Made by a program: the position numbers and the translations under genes. From CAVWDU01 sp963753815 (GTDB taxonomy: Bacteria > Pseudomonadota > Gammaproteobacteria > Pseudomonadales > Halieaceae): DNA of 64,000 bases. Location of the stretch: NCBI GenBank assembly GCA_963753815.1, contig CAVWDU010000004.1:744001-808000 (forward strand), in the 5' to 3' direction. Under the pieces are notes generated by a model that made no database searches, was not told where the DNA came from, and was given only the letters and a program-made list of their open reading frames with translations. This document shows, one piece after another, positions 60,932 through 64,000 of the stretch (the first letter of the stretch is position 1; each line of letters begins with the position of its first letter).

Positions 60932-62806
60932 ATGCTTCAAGATATTCGCAAAGGTAGTCAGGGCACCGCAGCCAAGGTTATCGTCGGGTTGATCGTTGTC
61001 TCATTCGCCCTGTTCGGGATCGAATCCATTTTGCTCGGCGGTGGCAGTGCCGGCGTCGCCGAAGTCAACGGTGAGGACATCAACCCCCAGGAAGTGCAGC
61101 TCGCAGTCAACAACCAGAAACGTCGGCTGATTGCGATGATGGGCGAAAATTTTGACCCGTCCATGATCGATGACGATCAACTTGCTGCCCAGGCGCTGGA
61201 TGGCCTGATCAATCGCAAGTTGTTGATGCAGGCGGCTGAATCGATGGGACTGGCCGTGTCGGACAGCGAGTTGGCGACTATCGTCGCGGGCATGGAGCAG
61301 TTCCAGATCGACGGCGTTTTTTCGCCCGACATGTACAAGAGTACCCTGGCAAGCGCTGGCTACACCCCCGCATCGTTCAAGCAGTCGCTGCGGGAGGATC
61401 TCCTGATAGGCCAGTTACGCGCGGGTCTGGCGGGCAGTGATTTTGCGACCTCGGCAGAGATGCGGTTAAACGCCCGTATCGTCGGCGAACTTCGTGACCT
61501 GCGCTACGTCACCCTGCCGCTGGACAGGTTCATCGATACCGGCGAGGTCGACGAAGCGTCGATCGTCTCCTATTACGAGGAGCATCAGGCTGAATTCATG
61601 CGGCCGGAGTCGGTGGTGCTCGACTATATCGAATTGTCACTCGAAGAGTTCAGGCAGCCGGTGGAGGAATCCGTATTGCGCGAGCAGTATAAACTGCAGT
61701 TGAAGGACTACGCGTACCAGACCCGTCACCGCGTGTCTCACATCCTGCTGCAAGAGTCGGACGACACGCCGGTGATCGAGCGCCTCGCGGCGGCTCGCGC
61801 CGCGCTGGAGTCCGGGCGTGAGTTTGCTGATGTTGCCCGCGAATATTCCGACGATATCGGCTCGGCCAGCGGCGGTGGCGATCTTGGCTATACCACCGGT
61901 GACACCTTCCCGCCTGAAATGGAAACGGCCATCGCTGCGCTAGAGCTCGACACCGTCTCCAAACCGGTAAAGACCGACGCGGGAACCCATCTCATCCTGG
62001 TGACCGAGCGGGAAGAGGCTGCCCCTCCAAGCTTCGACGACATGCGCGAGGAACTGGAGGAGAGTGTGCAGGTGGCTGCGGCAAGGACTGAATTATTGCG
62101 AACGGTGGAAACGCTGAAGGACCAGGTGTTCAATGCGGAAGATTTGAACGGGCCTGCTGACGAGCTCGAACTGGAAGTACAGCGCAGCGAGCCCGTGCTG
62201 CGCGATCAGGCCAGCGGTCGCTTCTCCACACCGACCCTGTTGTCTGCGGCGTTCTCCGAAGACGTGCTGGAAATGGGGCACAACAGCGAGGTACTGGAAC
62301 TCGCTGACGATAAATGGATTGTCCTGCGGGTTCACCAGCACGATCCCGCCGCCGCCAGGCCGCTCGCTGAAGTACGCGACGAGGTGGCGGAGGCGATTCG
62401 GCGCGACCGCGCCGCCGAGGCAGTGGCCGACACCGCCGCGACACTGGCGGAAGGACTGCGCAAAGGCGAGTTGCGTATCGAGGATTTCGCCAACGAAAAT
62501 GACTATGAGTGGCGGGTTGAGCTGGCGGTGCGCCGCGACAACCCGAGCGTGCCCGCTACCGTGTTGCAGCGGATTTTCCGCCTGCCTGAGCCGGCAGACG
62601 GCGAAAACACCGTCGCTACCGTTACCACGCCCGCCGGGGACCTGCAGGTCATAGAACTGATGCGGGTGCAGCCGGGCGAGCTCAGCGGCCTTGAGCCCGC
62701 GGGCGAGCAGCGCCTGCGGCAACAGATCACCGGTGAGTTCGCCGGTTTTGTCGACGGTGACTTCCAGCGCAGGCTGCGCGACGGCGCCGACATCAACGTT
62801 CTGTAA
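60932..62806 (+). CDS. ppiD: Periplasmic folding chaperone PpiD
   Basis: A 624-residue protein anchored by one N-terminal span (KVIVGLIVVSFALFGIESILLGG). A SurA-like N-domain follows (GLINRKLLMQAAESMGLAVSDSEL), then one parvulin domain (HRVSHILLQE..SDDIGSASGGGDLGY..FPPEMETAIAAL) and a SurA-like C-terminal part. It assists outer-membrane protein maturation at the Sec translocon. It is followed by serA after 15 bases. Confidence 0.95.
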   Translation: MLQDIRKGSQGTAAKVIVGLIVVSFALFGIESILLGGGSAGVAEVNGEDINPQEVQLAVNNQKRRLIAMMGENFDPSMIDDDQLAAQALDGLINRKLLMQAAESMGLAVSDSELATIVAGMEQFQIDGVFSPDMYKSTLASAGYTPASFKQSLREDLLIGQLRAGLAGSDFATSAEMRLNARIVGELRDLRYVTLPLDRFIDTGEVDEASIVSYYEEHQAEFMRPESVVLDYIELSLEEFRQPVEESVLREQYKLQLKDYAYQTRHRVSHILLQESDDTPVIERLAAARAALESGREFADVAREYSDDIGSASGGGDLGYTTGDTFPPEMETAIAALELDTVSKPVKTDAGTHLILVTEREEAAPPSFDDMREELEESVQVAAARTELLRTVETLKDQVFNAEDLNGPADELELEVQRSEPVLRDQASGRFSTPTLLSAAFSEDVLEMGHNSEVLELADDKWIVLRVHQHDPAAARPLAEVRDEVAEAIRRDRAAEAVADTAATLAEGLRKGELRIEDFANENDYEWRVELAVRRDNPSVPATVLQRIFRLPEPADGENTVATVTTPAGDLQVIELMRVQPGELSGLEPAGEQRLRQQITGEFAGFVDGDFQRRLRDGADINVL

Positions 62807-62821
62807 CCGGGGACCCGCCGC

Positions 62822-64000
62822 GTGGCCAGAAAAATACTGACGCTCAACCAGATATCCGTGGCGGGCCTGGAACGCCTGCCGCGAGAAAATTATGAGATAG
62901 CGAGCGAGTTCGCTCATCCAGACGCGATACTGTTGCGCAGTCACAAACTGCAGCCCGAAGAGATTCCCGACACGGTGATCTGTGTTGCCCGGGCGGGCGC
63001 GGGGACCAACAACATTCCAGTCGAGGAGTGCACCCGGAGGGGAATTCCCGTGTTCAATTCTCCGGGCGCCAACGCCAACGCGGTAAAGGAACTCGTCGCA
63101 GCCGGGCTGCTGCTGGGTTCTCGCGGCGTAGTGGAGGGCATCGGCTACGTCGATACGCTTGCCGGTATCACCGATACGGCTGAACTCAACCGGATCCTTG
63201 AAAGCCAGAAGAAACGGTTCAAGGGCAGCGAGATTACCGGCAAGACACTGGGCGTCGTCGGGCTGGGCGCTATCGGATCACTGGTCGCTGAGATGGCACT
63301 GACCCTGGGCATGGAGGTGGTCGGCTACGACCCCGCCCTGTCCATAGACGCCGCCTGGCGTCTGTCCAGCAGGGTGGTGAAGGCAGACAGCCTCACGGCA
63401 CTGTTTTCACGCAGCGACTTCATCACTCTGCATCTTCCGGTGCTGGAATCCACCCGAGGTCTGGTGAATGCCGAACTGCTCGGTACCCTTAGGCCAGGTG
63501 CCTGCCTGCTCAATTTTGCACGCCAGGAAATCGTCGACGAAGCCGCACTGCAGCAGGCTCTCGACGACGGTCCACTGCGAAAGTACATTGCGGATTTCCC
63601 GTCTCCGGCTCTCATCGGTCGGTCCGACGTGGTGCTGATGCCTCACATCGGCGCCAGCACGGCGGAGGCCGAGGACAACTGTGCGGTGATGGCGGCTGAT
63701 CAACTCCGGGACTTCCTCGAAAACGGCAACATCCGCAACTCGGTGAATTTTCCCACCCTGCAACTGGAGCGTGTTGCCGGTTGCCGCCTGGCAGTCACCA
63801 ATGCCAATGTCCCGAAAATACTGGGTAGTGTGCTCGCCATACTAGCGGATGAGAACATCAACGTGATTGATATTCTCAACAAGAGTCGTGGGGACGTGGC
63901 TTACAACCTGATCGATCTCGACACCGGGCCCGGCGAGGTGGCATTGACGCGAATGCGGGAGCTGGAAGGCGTTGTCAACGTGCGGATGGTCGGCGACTGC
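62822..64000 (+). CDS. serA: D-3-phosphoglycerate dehydrogenase, C-terminus cut by window edge
   Basis: From GTG 62822 (GGGGA 8 bases upstream) 393 codons are open to the window end. The sequence runs RKILTLNQISVAGLERLP, RAGAGTNNIPVEECTRRGI, NAVKELVAAGLLLG, the NAD-binding GVVGLGAIGSLVAEMA, a substrate loop with LLNFARQEIVDE, catalytic His in MPHIGASTAEAE, and a C-terminal ACT-like segment (GSVLAILADENINVIDILNKSRGDVAYNLIDLD). The ACT domain suggests serine feedback. NARN-type variants (VARAGAG, FARQ) place it in the short SerA branch with a non-classical loop. Only the last few residues should be missing. Confidence 0.9.
   Translation, partial: MARKILTLNQISVAGLERLPRENYEIASEFAHPDAILLRSHKLQPEEIPDTVICVARAGAGTNNIPVEECTRRGIPVFNSPGANANAVKELVAAGLLLGSRGVVEGIGYVDTLAGITDTAELNRILESQKKRFKGSEITGKTLGVVGLGAIGSLVAEMALTLGMEVVGYDPALSIDAAWRLSSRVVKADSLTALFSRSDFITLHLPVLESTRGLVNAELLGTLRPGACLLNFARQEIVDEAALQQALDDGPLRKYIADFPSPALIGRSDVVLMPHIGASTAEAEDNCAVMAADQLRDFLENGNIRNSVNFPTLQLERVAGCRLAVTNANVPKILGSVLAILADENINVIDILNKSRGDVAYNLIDLDTGPGEVALTRMRELEGVVNVRMVGDC

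Noticed and set aside
59017..60933. Open frame of 638 codons antisense to lon and hupB
   Set aside because: It overlaps two strongly conserved genes and their promoter and terminator, and its sequence has no domain-like pattern.

Overview
The window is a GC-rich gammaproteobacterial chromosome segment. Two blocks fix the group: RNase E - tRNA-Ser - rluC / maf - yceD - rpmF - fabD - fabG - acpP - fabF - pabC - mltG - tmk - holB - pilZ, and tRNA-Leu - tig - clpP - clpX - lon - hupB - ppiD. The TtpC-type TonB operon, OmpW-like barrel, tusDCBE and patatin/barrel fusion fit a marine bacterium of the Halieaceae (OM60/NOR5) type. That finer placement is inference from gene content only.

Layout. 0-3.4 kb (minus): DUF3450 - ttpC - exbB - exbD - tonB energiser operon, cut by the left edge. 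3.6-5.6 kb: a small membrane protein, a LEA-type lipoprotein and a convergent sodium-dependent transporter. 5.76 kb: tRNA-Leu(UAA). 6-13.6 kb: an unknown secreted protein, an FNR/CRP-type regulator, a lipoprotein, an arsR-arsC-ACR3 arsenic cluster, DUF2784 and an alpha-carbonic anhydrase. 13.8-18.6 kb: a very large unrecognised membrane protein. 18.7-24.3 kb: dienelactone hydrolase, periplasmic metallo-beta-lactamase-fold protein, OmpW-like barrel, all-alpha dUTPase, a winged-helix/nuclease-like protein and a pterin dehydratase. 24.3-28.6 kb (minus): trmA, ybiB, tusEBCD and a Bax-inhibitor family protein. 29-33.2 kb: patatin/barrel protein and a secreted alpha/beta hydrolase. 33.3-37.8 kb: a small decayed genomic island at tRNA-Ser(UGA), bounded by a 98-bp direct repeat, holding a broken mrr gene, an IS3-family element with intact 4-bp target duplications, and an exosortase-type (PEP-CTERM-like) secreted protein behind a sigma-54 promoter. 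37.9-51.2 kb: RNase E and the fatty-acid/cell-envelope/replication block. 51.6-54 kb: a two-gene unit of a cytosolic GH84 (O-GlcNAcase-like) glycosidase and a phosphomannose-isomerase-like cupin. 54.1-64 kb: tRNA-Leu(UAG), tig-clpP-clpX-lon-hupB-ppiD, and a serA-like dehydrogenase cut by the right edge.

A striking property is reading-frame damage confined to 2-24 kb and to the island. Many genes there need one to several one-base indels, often in short homopolymers, to restore a conserved protein, while 38-64 kb shows none. Both uneven sequence quality and real decay are possible. Several indels (in the pterin dehydratase, ttpC and ACR3) look like base-calling errors, whereas mrr and the IS transposase carry nonsense or deletion damage that looks biological.

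The least explained material is the GH84 + cupin operon, the 13.8-18.6 kb membrane protein, the winged-helix/nuclease-like protein beside dUTPase, and the sigma-54-driven exosortase substrate on the tRNA-Ser island.
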